A DNA stretch of 64,000 nucleotides, from positions 8,184,001 through 8,248,000 of the forward strand of contig NZ_CP102512.1 in the NCBI RefSeq assembly GCF_024612015.1, in the 5' to 3' direction. The notes below the pieces were generated by a model that worked only from the letters and a program-made list of their open reading frames with translations, did no database searches and was not told where the DNA came from. How positions within the stretch are numbered: the stretch's first letter is position 1; the number at the start of each line of letters is the position of its first letter. Of the stretch, positions 32,244-40,660 are shown piece after piece. Both the position numbers and the translations under genes were made by a program. The stretch is from Streptomyces sp. CA-210063 (GTDB lineage Bacteria; Actinomycetota; Actinomycetes; Streptomycetales; Streptomycetaceae).

Positions 32244-32843
32244 ATGAGCCACGACGACCCCGACCCGACCCCCCTCGACCTCACCCCCCAGACCCATGTC
32301 ATCGCCCGCCTCGCCGGAGCCGTCCGCGACGACCAGCTCTCCGAGCCCACCCCGTGCCCGGAGTACGCCGTGCACCACCTCCTCGGGCATCTGCTCGGGC
32401 TGACCATCGCCTTCCGTGACGCGGGCCGGAAGGACCTGGGTCCCACGACGGACACCGACCCGCAGGCGGCGGTGCCGGACATCGGGCCGGGCTGGCGCGA
32501 GGAGCTGCCTCAGGTGCTCGACGAGCTCGCCGAGGCCTGGCGCGACCCGGCCGCCTGGACGGGTGAGACCCGGGCGGGCGGGGTGTCGCTGCCTGGGGCC
32601 GTCGCCGGTGCCGTGGCGGTGGACGAGCTGGTCGTGCACGGCTGGGACCTCGCCCGGGCCACCGGGCAGGCGTACGAACCCGATCCGGCGGCTCTCGCGG
32701 CGACGCACTCCTTCCTCGCCGCGGCGGTCGACGACCCCGGGCGCGGTGAGATCTTCGGCCCCGTGGTGCCGGTGCCGGACGACGCGCCGCTGCTGGACCG
32801 GGTGATCGGTTTGAGCGGACGTGATCCGTTCTGGAAGCCCTAG
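32244..32843 (+). CDS. TIGR03086-family DinB-fold metal-binding protein
   Basis: 199 residues. Four-helix-bundle pattern of mycothiol-dependent maleylpyruvate isomerase-like proteins: VIARLAGAVRDDQLSEPTPCPEYAVHHLLGHLLGL with the first metal His, and AVDELVVHGWDLARATGQ with the second, then the C-terminal FGPVVPVPDDAPLLDRVIGLSGRDP that defines TIGR03086. AAGGAG precedes the ATG. Such proteins are thought to work with mycothiol or as metal-dependent transferases; no specific substrate is known. Confidence 0.88.
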   Translation: MSHDDPDPTPLDLTPQTHVIARLAGAVRDDQLSEPTPCPEYAVHHLLGHLLGLTIAFRDAGRKDLGPTTDTDPQAAVPDIGPGWREELPQVLDELAEAWRDPAAWTGETRAGGVSLPGAVAGAVAVDELVVHGWDLARATGQAYEPDPAALAATHSFLAAAVDDPGRGEIFGPVVPVPDDAPLLDRVIGLSGRDPFWKP

Positions 32844-32943
32844 GGACCCAAAAGCCGTAGGTTCCGCAAGCCGGAGGAGCGTCCACGAGACAGAACGCTC
32901 AAACGCGGCGCGCGCCCCCGCCCGCGTCCGTACGCTCCCGAAC

Positions 32944-33693
32944 ATGCCCCTGAGCCTCACCGTCCTCGGCACCGCCTCACCGCACCCCGGCCCGGGGCGG
33001 CCCGCCTCCGGCTATCTGCTGCGCGGCGGGGGCGCCGAGGTATGGGTGGACGCGGGGTTCGGGACGTTCGCCGAGTTGCAGCGGCACACGGACCCCACCC
33101 GGCTCACCGCGATCTGGATCTCCCATCTGCACGCGGACCACAGCGCGGATCTGGTGGCCGCGATGTACGGCTTCGCCTACGGCGGCCTCACCCTGCCGGC
33201 ACCGCTGCCCGTCTACGCGCCCGGCGACTGCGCGGAGCGGCTCGCGGGGTTCTTCGGGCGGTCGGACACGGCTTTCCTGAGCGGGGTGTTCGACTTCCGG
33301 CCCCTGTACGACGGCCACACGGTCCGGCACTGGAATCTCATCCTCACCGCCCGGGCCGTCGTCCACGACGGGGAGGCGTACGGGCTGCGCGCCGAGTGCC
33401 AGGGGCGGGTGTTCGCGTACTCGGGGGACAGTGGTCCGTGCGAGGCGCTGTCCCTGCTCGCCGGCAGCGCCGACCTGTTCCTGTGCGAGGCGGACGTCGA
33501 CACACATCGCGAAGGCGAACCCCGGGTGCATCTCACGCCGGAGGAGGCCGGGACGTACGCCAAGGGCGCGAGCCGGCTGCTCATCACGCATGTGGGGCCC
33601 ACGCTGACGCCCGAGGGGGCGACCGGGCGGGCGGCCGTGGTCTTCGGGGGTCCCACCGAGAGCGCGCGTGAGGGCGACACCAAGATCGTGTGA
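32944..33693 (+). CDS. MBL-fold metallo-hydrolase (RNase Z-like lineage)
   Basis: 249 residues from ATG 32944. Zinc motif ISHLHADHSAD (H-x-H-x-D-H), early TVLGTASPHPGPGRPASGYLL, DSGPCEAL and SRLLITHVGPTLTPE near the C-terminus match the RNase Z-like family of small phosphodiesterase/hydrolases in actinobacteria. The in-frame extension to 32821 overlaps the previous gene. Tail has an unrelated FGGPTESAREGDTKIV. No operon partner. Activity on a cyclic nucleotide or other phosphodiester is possible. Confidence 0.85.
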   Translation: MPLSLTVLGTASPHPGPGRPASGYLLRGGGAEVWVDAGFGTFAELQRHTDPTRLTAIWISHLHADHSADLVAAMYGFAYGGLTLPAPLPVYAPGDCAERLAGFFGRSDTAFLSGVFDFRPLYDGHTVRHWNLILTARAVVHDGEAYGLRAECQGRVFAYSGDSGPCEALSLLAGSADLFLCEADVDTHREGEPRVHLTPEEAGTYAKGASRLLITHVGPTLTPEGATGRAAVVFGGPTESAREGDTKIV

Positions 33694-33723
33694 CGGCAAC
33701 CACACATTCTTTTGCCAGAAGCA

Positions 33724-33752
33724 TTGACGAAACACGGGGCCCCTCCTACCTT
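33724..33752 (+). promoter_or_regulatory. Sigma-70-type promoter of the GntR gene
   Basis: TTGACG (33724-33729) and TACCTT (33747-33752) are spaced by 17 bases, a good vegetative promoter. It is followed within 40 bases by the operator array at 33791. Confidence 0.7.
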
Positions 33753-33790
33753 CAACGCGTCGTACTTCGTACGTCATATATGAGACGCGA

Positions 33791-33837
33791 TATGGGAGAT
33801 CCCATACGTGAGATCGCATACGTGAGATCCCATACGC
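33791..33837. promoter_or_regulatory. GntR operator array: palindrome plus three 14-base repeats
   Basis: TATGGGA-GA-TCCCATA (33791-33806) is a perfect 7-2-7 palindrome. It runs into three tandem 14-base units GAGATCCCATACGT, GAGATCGCATACGT, GAGATCCCATACGC (33796-33837). Each repeat offers a half-site, so a FadR-type GntR dimer could bind in register along the leader, just upstream of its own ATG at 33854. Autoregulation and possibly control of the downstream pectin genes are inferred. Confidence 0.7.
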
Positions 33838-33853
33838 AGATCGAGAGGCGCGC

Positions 33854-34525
33854 ATGACCTCTGTGCCCATGCCGATCCCGTCCCGCACGCAGTTCGTGCT
33901 GGAGGGGATCAAGCACCGCATCCTCACCGGGCAGTTGACGCCGGGTCAGGCCCTGGTCGAGACCGAGCTGGCCGCGCAGTTCGGGGTGTCCAAGACGCCC
34001 GTGCGTGAGGCGCTCAAGACGTTGGCCGGGACCGGGCTCGTCGTGATGAACCAGTACAAGGGCGTCACGGTGCGCATGGTGGACGCGGACATGGCGCGCG
34101 AGGTCTACGACGTACGGCTGCTCCTGGAGCCGGAGGCCCTGCGGCGCTCGGTGCGCCGCGGTACCTCGTGGAACGCGGCGAGTGACGCGCTGGCCAGGGC
34201 CGACGAGGCCACGGACACCGCCGAACGGTCGCTGGCCAACCGGGAGTTCCACCGCGCGCTGTATGTGCCGTGCGGCAATCCGCTGCTCGGCCGGATGCTC
34301 GACGAGGTACGCGACCAGGCGGCGCTGGTCTCGGCCGTCGCCTGGGCCGCCGACCCCTCCTGGGAACGGGAGGCCGCCGAGCACCGGGAGATCCTGCGGC
34401 TCGCCCTCGACCAAGACGCCGACGGCGCGGCCGCCGCCCTGCACGCGCACATCGCCTCGTTCGTCGAACGGGCCTTTCCCGGGGCCCGCGAGGCGGAGGA
34501 AGCCGGGAACACCCGCCAGACCTAG
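33854..34525 (+). CDS. GntR-family regulator, FadR/FCD subfamily
   Basis: 223 residues. N-terminal winged helix LEGIKHRILTGQLTPGQALVETELAAQFGVSKTPVREALKTLAGTGLVV, then the all-helical FCD domain with the metal-binding pattern (D..EF H at NREFHRALY, H at AAEHREIL and AALHAHIASF). FCD regulators usually sense sugar acids, and the two genes downstream encode a DHDPS-family enzyme and a sugar-acid dehydratase, a standard arrangement. It probably represses them until an aldonate or uronate-derived acid appears. Operators overlap its own leader. Confidence 0.92.
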   Translation: MTSVPMPIPSRTQFVLEGIKHRILTGQLTPGQALVETELAAQFGVSKTPVREALKTLAGTGLVVMNQYKGVTVRMVDADMAREVYDVRLLLEPEALRRSVRRGTSWNAASDALARADEATDTAERSLANREFHRALYVPCGNPLLGRMLDEVRDQAALVSAVAWAADPSWEREAAEHREILRLALDQDADGAAAALHAHIASFVERAFPGAREAEEAGNTRQT

Positions 34526-34696
34526 GGCGCCCGCGAGCCCGACGACCCGCACGGCCCGCGCAGCCCAGCAAGCCCCCGAGTCCACGAGGCCCAGTGAGCC
34601 GCGAAGCCCCATGAGCCACGAAGCCCCCCAGGCCGAGAGGCCCCATGGGTGGCGCAGCCCGACAGCCTCCGCAGTCCTCGAAGAGGAAGGTCATCA

Positions 34697-35608
34697 ATGA
34701 GCAGCGTGACGTTCGAGACCCAACGGACGGCTCTGGCCGACGTGGTGGCCATCCCGGTGACGCCGTTCGCCGAGGACGGCACCGTCGACCAGGGCGCCCA
34801 CCGGGCCCTGCTGCGTCGGCTGCTCGACGGCGGGATCACCACCCTCACCCCGAACGGCAACACCGGTGAGTTCTACGCCCTCACCCCCGAAGAGCGCCGT
34901 CTGGTCACGGAGTTGACCATGGACGAGGCCGGCGACCGGGCCGTGCTCCTGGTCGGCGTCGGACACGACGTGCCGACCGCGATCGCCTCCGCCGAGCACG
35001 CCCGCGAGGCCGGCGCACAGATGGTGATGGTCCATCAGCCCGTCCACCCCTACGTCTCGCAGAGCGGCTGGGTCGACTACCACCGGGCGATCGCCGAGGC
35101 CGTGCCCGAGCTCGGGGTCGTGCCCTACATCCGCAACGCGCAGCTCACCGGCGCCCGTCTCGCCGAACTCGCCGACACCTGCCCGAACGTGATCGGGGTC
35201 AAATACGCCGTCCCGGACGCCGCGCGCTTCGCCGCCTTCGCCCGCGACGCCGGGCTGGAACGCTTCGTCTGGGTGGCCGGGCTCGCCGAACCGTACGCGC
35301 CCTCCTACTTCTCGGCCGGCGCCACCGGCTTCACCTCGGGTCTGGTGAACGTCGCCCCGGCCGTCTCGCTGAACATGATCGAAGCGCTTCGATCGGGTGA
35401 CTTCCCGGGCGCCATGAAGGTCTGGGAGCAGATCCGCCGCTTCGAGGAGCTGCGCGCCGCCAACGGCTCCGCCAACAACGTGACCGTCGTCAAGGAGGCC
35501 CTCGCCTCCCTCGGCCTCTGCCGCCGCGACGTCCGGGCCCCCAGCAGGCAGCTGCCCGAGGACGAACGCGCCGAGGTCGCCGCCATAGCCGCCGGGTGGT
35601 CGATGTGA
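34697..35608 (+). CDS. Dihydrodipicolinate synthase-family aldolase/dehydratase for sugar acids
   Basis: 303 residues from ATG 34697 (AGGAAGG upstream). TIM-barrel class I aldolase: TPNGNTGEFYALTPEE (51-66), Tyr144 (VVPYIRN) and Schiff-base Lys169 (NVIGVKY). In place of DapA features it has HQPVHPYVSQSGWVDY, as in 2-keto-3-deoxy sugar-acid enzymes. Coupled to the IlvD/Edd dehydratase gene by a GTGA overlap. Likely acts on the 2-keto-3-deoxy acid formed by that enzyme, splitting it or dehydrating it. The 171 bases upstream (34526-34696) are GC-rich with imperfect GAAGCCCC repeats and no gene. An 18-base perfect palindrome lies inside the gene (35377-35394). Confidence 0.87.
   Translation: MSSVTFETQRTALADVVAIPVTPFAEDGTVDQGAHRALLRRLLDGGITTLTPNGNTGEFYALTPEERRLVTELTMDEAGDRAVLLVGVGHDVPTAIASAEHAREAGAQMVMVHQPVHPYVSQSGWVDYHRAIAEAVPELGVVPYIRNAQLTGARLAELADTCPNVIGVKYAVPDAARFAAFARDAGLERFVWVAGLAEPYAPSYFSAGATGFTSGLVNVAPAVSLNMIEALRSGDFPGAMKVWEQIRRFEELRAANGSANNVTVVKEALASLGLCRRDVRAPSRQLPEDERAEVAAIAAGWSM
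35377..35394. promoter_or_regulatory. 18-base perfect palindrome with LacI-like core inside the aldolase gene
   Basis: GATCGAAGCGCTTCGATC is a perfect palindrome with the AAGCGCTT centre preferred by LacI-family repressors. It encodes IEALRS in frame. Related cores are at 37453-37464 and 44339-44350. Confidence 0.45.
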
Positions 35609-37326
35609 AGAAGCCGGAAGAACTCAGAAGCCACCAGTGGTACGGCACCGACGGCCTACGCTCCTTCAGCCACCGCGCCCGCACCCGTCAGCTCGGCTAC
35701 CTCCCCGAGGAGCACCTCGGCAAGCCGGTCATCGCGATCCTCAACACCTGGTCGGACATCAACCCCTGTCATGTGCACCTCCGTGATCGCGCGCAGGCGG
35801 TCAAGCGGGGCGTGTGGCAGGCCGGCGGTTTCCCGCTGGAGTTCCCGGTGTCGACGCTGAGCGAGACCTTCCAGAAGCCGACCCCGATGCTCTACCGCAA
35901 CATGCTCGCGATGGAGACCGAGGAGCTGCTGCGCTCGTACCCGGTCGACGGGGCCGTGCTGATGGGCGGTTGCGACAAGTCCACGCCCGCGCTCCTCATG
36001 GGGGCGGCCAGCGTCGACCTGCCGACCGTGTTCGTGCCGGCCGGGCCCATGCTGCCGGGGCACTGGCGCAACGAGGTCCTCGGCTCCGGCACCGACATGT
36101 GGAAGTACTGGGACGACAAGCGCGCCGGGCTCATCGGCGACTGCGAGATGACCGAGCTGGAGTCCGGGCTCGCCCGCTCACCCGGTCACTGCATGACGAT
36201 GGGTACGGCGTCCACGCTCACCGCCGCCGCCGAGGCGCTGGGAGTCACGGTCCCGGGCGCGTCCAGCATCCCGGCCGTCGACTCCGGGCACGACCGCATG
36301 GCTGCCGCCGCCGGGCTCAGGATCGTCGAACTGGTCCACAAGGACCGGAAGTTGAGCGACATCCTCACCGGCGAGGCCTTCGAGGACGCCGTCACCACCG
36401 TCCTCGGACTCGGCGGCTCGACCAACGCGGTCATCCACCTCATCGCCATGGCCGGCCGCGCGGGCGTCAAGCTCACCCTCGACGACTTCGACCGCATCGC
36501 CCGTACGGTCCCGGTGCTGGCCAACGTCCGGCCCGGCGGCCAGAGGTACCTGATGGAGGACTTCCACTTCGCGGGCGGCCTCCCCGGGTTCCTGTCCCGG
36601 ATCACCGACCTGCTCCACCTGGACCGGCCGACCGTCTCCTGCGACACGATGCGCGAGCAGCTCGACGGCGCGCTCGTCCACGACGACGACGTGATCCGGA
36701 CCCGGGACAACCCGGTCGCCACCGAGGGCGGAGTCGCCGTCCTGCGCGGCAACCTCTGCCCGGACGGCGCGGTCATCAAGCACATCTCGGCCGAGCCGCA
36801 CCTGCTCAAGCACACGGGTCCGGCGGTCGTCTTCGACGACTACCGGACGATGCAGCGGACCATCAACGACCCGTCCCTCGACATCACCGCCGACAGCGTG
36901 CTCGTGCTGCGCAACGCCGGACCCAAGGGCGGCCCGGGCATGCCCGAGTACGGGATGCTGCCCATCCCCGACCATCTGCTGAAGCAGGGCGTACGGGACA
37001 TGGTGCGGATCTCCGACGCCCGGATGAGCGGGACGAGTTACGGCGCCTGCGTCCTGCACGTGGCGCCCGAGTCGTACGTCGGCGGACCGCTCGCCCTGGT
37101 GCGCACCGGCGACTCGATCACCCTCGACGTCGACCAGCGCATGCTTCGAGTCAACGTGGACGACGAGGAGTTGGAGCGCCGCCGGGCGGAGTGGACACCA
37201 CCGCCCACCCGCTACGAGCGCGGCTACGGCGCGCTCTACAACGACCAGATCACCCAGGCGGACACCGGCTGCGACTTCGAGTTCCTGGCCAGACCGGGCA
37301 AGGTCCCGGACCCGTACGCCGGGTGA
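35605..37326 (+). CDS. IlvD/Edd-family sugar-acid dehydratase (aldonate dehydratase type)
   Basis: 573 residues from GTG 35605, overlapping the previous stop as GTGA; GTG 35596 would add three residues. Fe-S cysteines expected for the family are present: Cys55 (DINPCHVHL), Cys123 (GGCDKSTPAL) and Cys196 (PGHCMTMGTASTL). The HQWYGTDGLRSFSHRARTRQLGY start and the KWEGGG-like substitutions are those of L-arabinonate or D-xylonate dehydratases rather than of valine biosynthesis. It would convert an aldonate to its 2-keto-3-deoxy form in the cytosol; L-arabinonate from pectic arabinan is a reasonable guess given the context. Confidence 0.9.
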   Translation: MKKPEELRSHQWYGTDGLRSFSHRARTRQLGYLPEEHLGKPVIAILNTWSDINPCHVHLRDRAQAVKRGVWQAGGFPLEFPVSTLSETFQKPTPMLYRNMLAMETEELLRSYPVDGAVLMGGCDKSTPALLMGAASVDLPTVFVPAGPMLPGHWRNEVLGSGTDMWKYWDDKRAGLIGDCEMTELESGLARSPGHCMTMGTASTLTAAAEALGVTVPGASSIPAVDSGHDRMAAAAGLRIVELVHKDRKLSDILTGEAFEDAVTTVLGLGGSTNAVIHLIAMAGRAGVKLTLDDFDRIARTVPVLANVRPGGQRYLMEDFHFAGGLPGFLSRITDLLHLDRPTVSCDTMREQLDGALVHDDDVIRTRDNPVATEGGVAVLRGNLCPDGAVIKHISAEPHLLKHTGPAVVFDDYRTMQRTINDPSLDITADSVLVLRNAGPKGGPGMPEYGMLPIPDHLLKQGVRDMVRISDARMSGTSYGACVLHVAPESYVGGPLALVRTGDSITLDVDQRMLRVNVDDEELERRRAEWTPPPTRYERGYGALYNDQITQADTGCDFEFLARPGKVPDPYAG

Positions 37327-37349
37327 CGAAGGCACCCCGGGTTGTTTAA

Positions 37350-37379
37350 GGGGCGCGGGGAACTGCGCGACAAGCCACA
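37350..37379 (+). repeat. Interspersed repeat, copy 2 (GGGGCGCGGGGAACTGCGCG core)
   Basis: GGGGCGCGGGGAACTGCGCG then ACAAGCCACA, 23 bases after the dehydratase stop. Possible terminator or RNA-stability element at the boundary between the sugar-acid genes and the ABC transporter genes. Confidence 0.8.
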
Positions 37380-37452
37380 ACGCACCCGCATCCGCCAACG
37401 CACCACAAGTGGCACCCCGTACCGCGCAATCCAGCACACCCACGCAGATCGA

Positions 37453-37464
37453 GAAAGCGCTTCC
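37453..37464. promoter_or_regulatory. LacI-type operator-like site before the ABC permease operon
   Basis: GAAAGCGCTTCC is a near-perfect palindrome matching the general LacI-family operator centre (AAGCGCTT). It lies 46 bases before the ATG of the first permease, in the likely promoter of the pectin transport operon. No lacI gene is in the window, so the repressor would act in trans. Confidence 0.6.
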
Positions 37465-37509
37465 TGCACGACAACGCACCACGACGTACCCAGAAACGGA
37501 GCCCCAGTC

Positions 37510-38457
37510 ATGGCCCAAGCCGCAGCCGTGGCGAAACCCCCCGCGCCACCCCGGCGGAGCCGTGCGCGGCGCCGTGCCTCCGCGACCCCGCGCAGGCTGC
37601 CCTACCTGTTGATCGCCCCGGCCGCCCTGCTCATGCTGGGCTTCATCGCCTACCCGGTCATCAGCGTCTTCTACTACAGCCTGCAGCACTACAACCCCAC
37701 CAAGCCCTGGCGGAACGGCTTCGCCGGCTTCGACAACTTCGTCCACGCCTTCACCGAGGACCCGCTGTTCTGGGACACCCTGGTGTTCAGCGCCAAGTGG
37801 GTGGTCGTCGAGGTCTCGCTCCAACTGCTGTTCGGTCTCGCCCTCGCGCTCATCGTCAACCAGACGTTCGTCGGGCGAGCCCTGGGCCGCGCGCTGGTCT
37901 TCTCGCCCTGGGCCGTCTCCGGGGTGCTGACCTCCGCGATCTGGGTGCTGCTCTACAACTCCCAGACGGGCATCACCCGTTACCTCGCGGACATGGGCAT
38001 CGGTGAGTACGGCACCAGCTGGCTCTCCGACACCTCCACCGTCTTCTCGGCGGCCGTCGTCGCCGACCTGTGGCGCGGTGTCCCCTTCTTCGCGATCCTC
38101 ATCCTCGCCGACCTCCAGTCCATCTCGAAGGACCTGTACGAGGCCGCCGAGGTCGACGGCGCCAGCCGTGTCCGGCAGTTCCTGCACATCACACTGCCGC
38201 ACCTGAAGGACGCGATCATCCTCTCCACGCTGCTGCGCGCGGTGTGGGAGTTCAACAACGTCGACCTGCTCTACACCTTGACGGGTGGCGGACCGGCCGG
38301 AGAGACCACGACCCTCCCGCTGTACATCGCCAACACCTCCGTCGACGCCCACAACTTCGGCTACGCGTCCGCCCTGACCACGGTCGCGTTCGTGATCCTG
38401 CTCTTCTGCTCGATGGTCTATCTGCGGCTGAGCAAGTTCGGAGGCGAGTCCAAGTGA
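37510..38457 (+). CDS. ABC sugar-transporter permease (MalF/CUT1 type)
   Basis: 315 residues from ATG 37510. Arg-rich cytoplasmic lead, then TM1 (LPYLLIAPAALLMLGFIAYPVISVFYYSLQ) and five more segments. The EAA loop is EAAEVDGASRVRQFLHITLPHLKD, the coupling helix for the ATPase. LTGGGPAGETTTLPLYI is a typical MalF-family end. First gene of a long same-strand unit: permeases, pectate lyase, oxidoreductase, PmoA and GH43, all with 4-base or similar overlaps. Would import oligogalacturonides or related pectin fragments with the SBP at 46482. Confidence 0.93.
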   Translation: MAQAAAVAKPPAPPRRSRARRRASATPRRLPYLLIAPAALLMLGFIAYPVISVFYYSLQHYNPTKPWRNGFAGFDNFVHAFTEDPLFWDTLVFSAKWVVVEVSLQLLFGLALALIVNQTFVGRALGRALVFSPWAVSGVLTSAIWVLLYNSQTGITRYLADMGIGEYGTSWLSDTSTVFSAAVVADLWRGVPFFAILILADLQSISKDLYEAAEVDGASRVRQFLHITLPHLKDAIILSTLLRAVWEFNNVDLLYTLTGGGPAGETTTLPLYIANTSVDAHNFGYASALTTVAFVILLFCSMVYLRLSKFGGESK

Positions 38458-39356
38458 TCACCAAGGACGCCGAGAAGACCGCTCCGATCCGGACCGCGCC
38501 CGCGGCCGAGGAGCCCCCGCAGCGACCGGGCAAGGTCCGCCGCGCCTGGGACGAGGTGCCGCGCTGGCAGATCTATCTGCCGCTGTCGATCTACCTCGTC
38601 TTCACCCTCGTCCCCTTCTACTGGATCCTGCTCTTCGCGCTGCGCAAGCCCGGCTCGACCTCGCTCGTGCCGTGGCCCATCACGTTCGAGCACTTCGAGA
38701 AGGTGTGGAACGAGCGGAGCTTCGGCACCTACTTCCAGAACAGCGTCCTGGTCGGTGTCGCCACCCTGGTGATGACCACGGTCGTCGCGCTGGCCGGCGG
38801 CTACGCCCTCGCCCGCTTCGACTTCAAGATCAAGAACGCGTTCATGCTGGCGCTGCTGTGCTCCCAGTTCGTACCGGGCGCACTGCTCCTGGTCCCGCTG
38901 TTCCAGATCTTCGCCGAGCTGCAGATGATCAACTCGCTGGGCAGTGTCATCCTCGCCGAGACGGTCTTCCAGCTGCCGCTGTCGATCATCCTGATCAGCA
39001 ACTTCATCAAGAACGTGCCGTACTCCCTCGAGGAAGCGGCCTGGGTGGACGGCTGCAACCGGTTCACCGCGTTCCGGGTGGTCGTGCTGCCGCTGCTGCG
39101 GCCCGGGCTGATCGCCGTCGGCTCCTTCGCCTTCGTGCACTCCTGGAACCACTTCCTGTTCGCCCTGATGTTCCTCAGCAACCAGGACAAGCAGACCATC
39201 CCGGTCGGCCTCAACACCCTGCTCAGCGCGGACAGCGTCGACCTGGGCGCGCTGGCGGCCGGCGGCATCATCGCCGCCGTACCGGTGGTCATCGTCTTCG
39301 CCTTCATCCAGAAGTGGCTGATCACGGGCTTCAGCGCCGGGGCGGTGAAGGGATGA
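38454..39356 (+). CDS. ABC sugar-transporter permease (MalG/CUT1 type)
   Basis: 300 residues from GTG 38454, overlapping the previous stop (GTGA). Six TM segments start at YLPLSIYLVFTLVPFYWILLFAL; the EAA motif is EEAAWVDGCNRFTAFRVVVLPLLRPGL, positioned for ATPase contact. Pairs with the 37510 permease. No ATP-binding subunit lies in the operon or the window, as is usual for Streptomyces CUT1 importers that share MsiK. Ends with an ATGA overlap onto the pectate lyase gene. Confidence 0.93.
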   Translation: MITKDAEKTAPIRTAPAAEEPPQRPGKVRRAWDEVPRWQIYLPLSIYLVFTLVPFYWILLFALRKPGSTSLVPWPITFEHFEKVWNERSFGTYFQNSVLVGVATLVMTTVVALAGGYALARFDFKIKNAFMLALLCSQFVPGALLLVPLFQIFAELQMINSLGSVILAETVFQLPLSIILISNFIKNVPYSLEEAAWVDGCNRFTAFRVVVLPLLRPGLIAVGSFAFVHSWNHFLFALMFLSNQDKQTIPVGLNTLLSADSVDLGALAAGGIIAAVPVVIVFAFIQKWLITGFSAGAVKG

Positions 39357-40660
39357 CCATACGGCGGAGAGGGGTTCAACTCGTCGCCCTCGCAGGGATG
39401 TTGGGCGTCGCGCTCACCACCCCGGCCGGGGCCGGGTCCCGGGACATCGGCCGGGACACGCTCGCGGCGGACGACGGCTGGGCCGCGGCCGACGGTGGTA
39501 CCACGGGGGGTTCCACCGCCGACGACGCCCATGTGTTCACCGTACGCACCAGGAGCGAGCTGGTCCGCGCGCTCGACGGCGGCAGCGCCACCCCGAAGAT
39601 CATCCGGATCGCGGGGACCATCGACGCCAACACCGGCGACGACGGCGAGAGGCTCGACTGCGACGACTACGCGACCGACGGCTACGACCTGAAGGAGTAC
39701 CTGGCCGCCTACGACCCGCGCACCTGGGGCTCCGCCAAGCCCAGCGGCCCCCAGGAGGAGGCCCGGCAGGCGTCGGCGGCCCAGCAGGCCGAGCGGATCG
39801 AGCTGGCCGTCGGCTCCCACACCACCCTCGTCGGACTCGGTTCCTCGGCGGTCCTGAAGGGCGCCGGCCTCCAGCTCAAGGGCGCGGACAACGTGATCAT
39901 CCGCAACCTCGAACTCCGGGACGCCTACGACTGCTTCCCCGTCTGGCAGCCCAACACCGGCGGCCTCGGCGACTGGAAGACGGCGTACGACAACATCTGG
40001 GTGCGCGGCTCCAGCCACGTCTGGATCGACCATGTCACCGTCTCCGACAAGGGACACCCCGACGAGGACGAGCCGACGTACTTCGGCCGCAACTACCTCC
40101 GCCACGACGGCCTGCTCGACATCACCAACGCCTCCGACCTGGTCACCGTCTCGTGGAGCCGCTTCGTCGACCACGACAAGGGCATCCTCATCGGCAACGG
40201 GGACACGGCCACCGGCGACCGGGGCAAGCTCCGGGTGACCCTGCACCACAACGAGTTCGCAGGCGTCGTGCAGCGCGCGCCGCGCGTCCGCTTCGGGCAG
40301 GTGCACCTCTACAACAACCGGTACGTCGTCCCGGACGGCGCCCACGACTACCGTTACTCCCTCGGCGTCTCCACCGAGTCCGCCGTGTACGCCGAGAACA
40401 ACGCCTTCACCACGCCGGGCCATGTCGAGGCCGCCGACCTGGTGAAGAGCTGGAACGGCACCGCCCTGCACCAGACGGGCACCCTCTTCAACGGCTATCC
40501 GGTGGATCTTCTGGCCATTCACAACGCCTACAACTCCGGCAGCGAGCGTGACCTCACGGCCGACGTGGGCTGGACGCCTACCCTGCACCAAAAGATCGAC
40601 AGCGCCGGGAAGGCCGACCGAGAGGTGGCACGCGGCGCGGGCGCAGGGAGGATCCGATGA
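39353..40660 (+). CDS. Secreted pectate lyase, polysaccharide lyase family 1
   Basis: 435 residues. Sec signal peptide at 1-27 (VQLVALAGMLGVALTTPAGAG). The right-handed beta-helix domain starts at GGTTGGS and contains VWIDH (223-227) and the RAPRVRF segment (Arg308, Arg311), with the catalytic Arg of PL1 (R-x-P-x-x-R). LDITNASDLVTVSWSRFVDHDKGILIGNGD supplies calcium-binding Asp residues. It cleaves de-esterified homogalacturonan by beta-elimination outside the cell. It resembles the 48932 lyase but differs from the PL1 part of the 44323 fusion. Being inside the transporter operon couples secretion of the enzyme to uptake of its products. Confidence 0.95.
   Translation: MTIRRRGVQLVALAGMLGVALTTPAGAGSRDIGRDTLAADDGWAAADGGTTGGSTADDAHVFTVRTRSELVRALDGGSATPKIIRIAGTIDANTGDDGERLDCDDYATDGYDLKEYLAAYDPRTWGSAKPSGPQEEARQASAAQQAERIELAVGSHTTLVGLGSSAVLKGAGLQLKGADNVIIRNLELRDAYDCFPVWQPNTGGLGDWKTAYDNIWVRGSSHVWIDHVTVSDKGHPDEDEPTYFGRNYLRHDGLLDITNASDLVTVSWSRFVDHDKGILIGNGDTATGDRGKLRVTLHHNEFAGVVQRAPRVRFGQVHLYNNRYVVPDGAHDYRYSLGVSTESAVYAENNAFTTPGHVEAADLVKSWNGTALHQTGTLFNGYPVDLLAIHNAYNSGSERDLTADVGWTPTLHQKIDSAGKADREVARGAGAGRIR

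Noticed and set aside
36178..38352. Long minus-strand frame across the dehydratase and permease genes
   Set aside because: No recognisable domain, low-complexity Gly/Asp/Arg/Val content, fully covered by conserved plus-strand genes.
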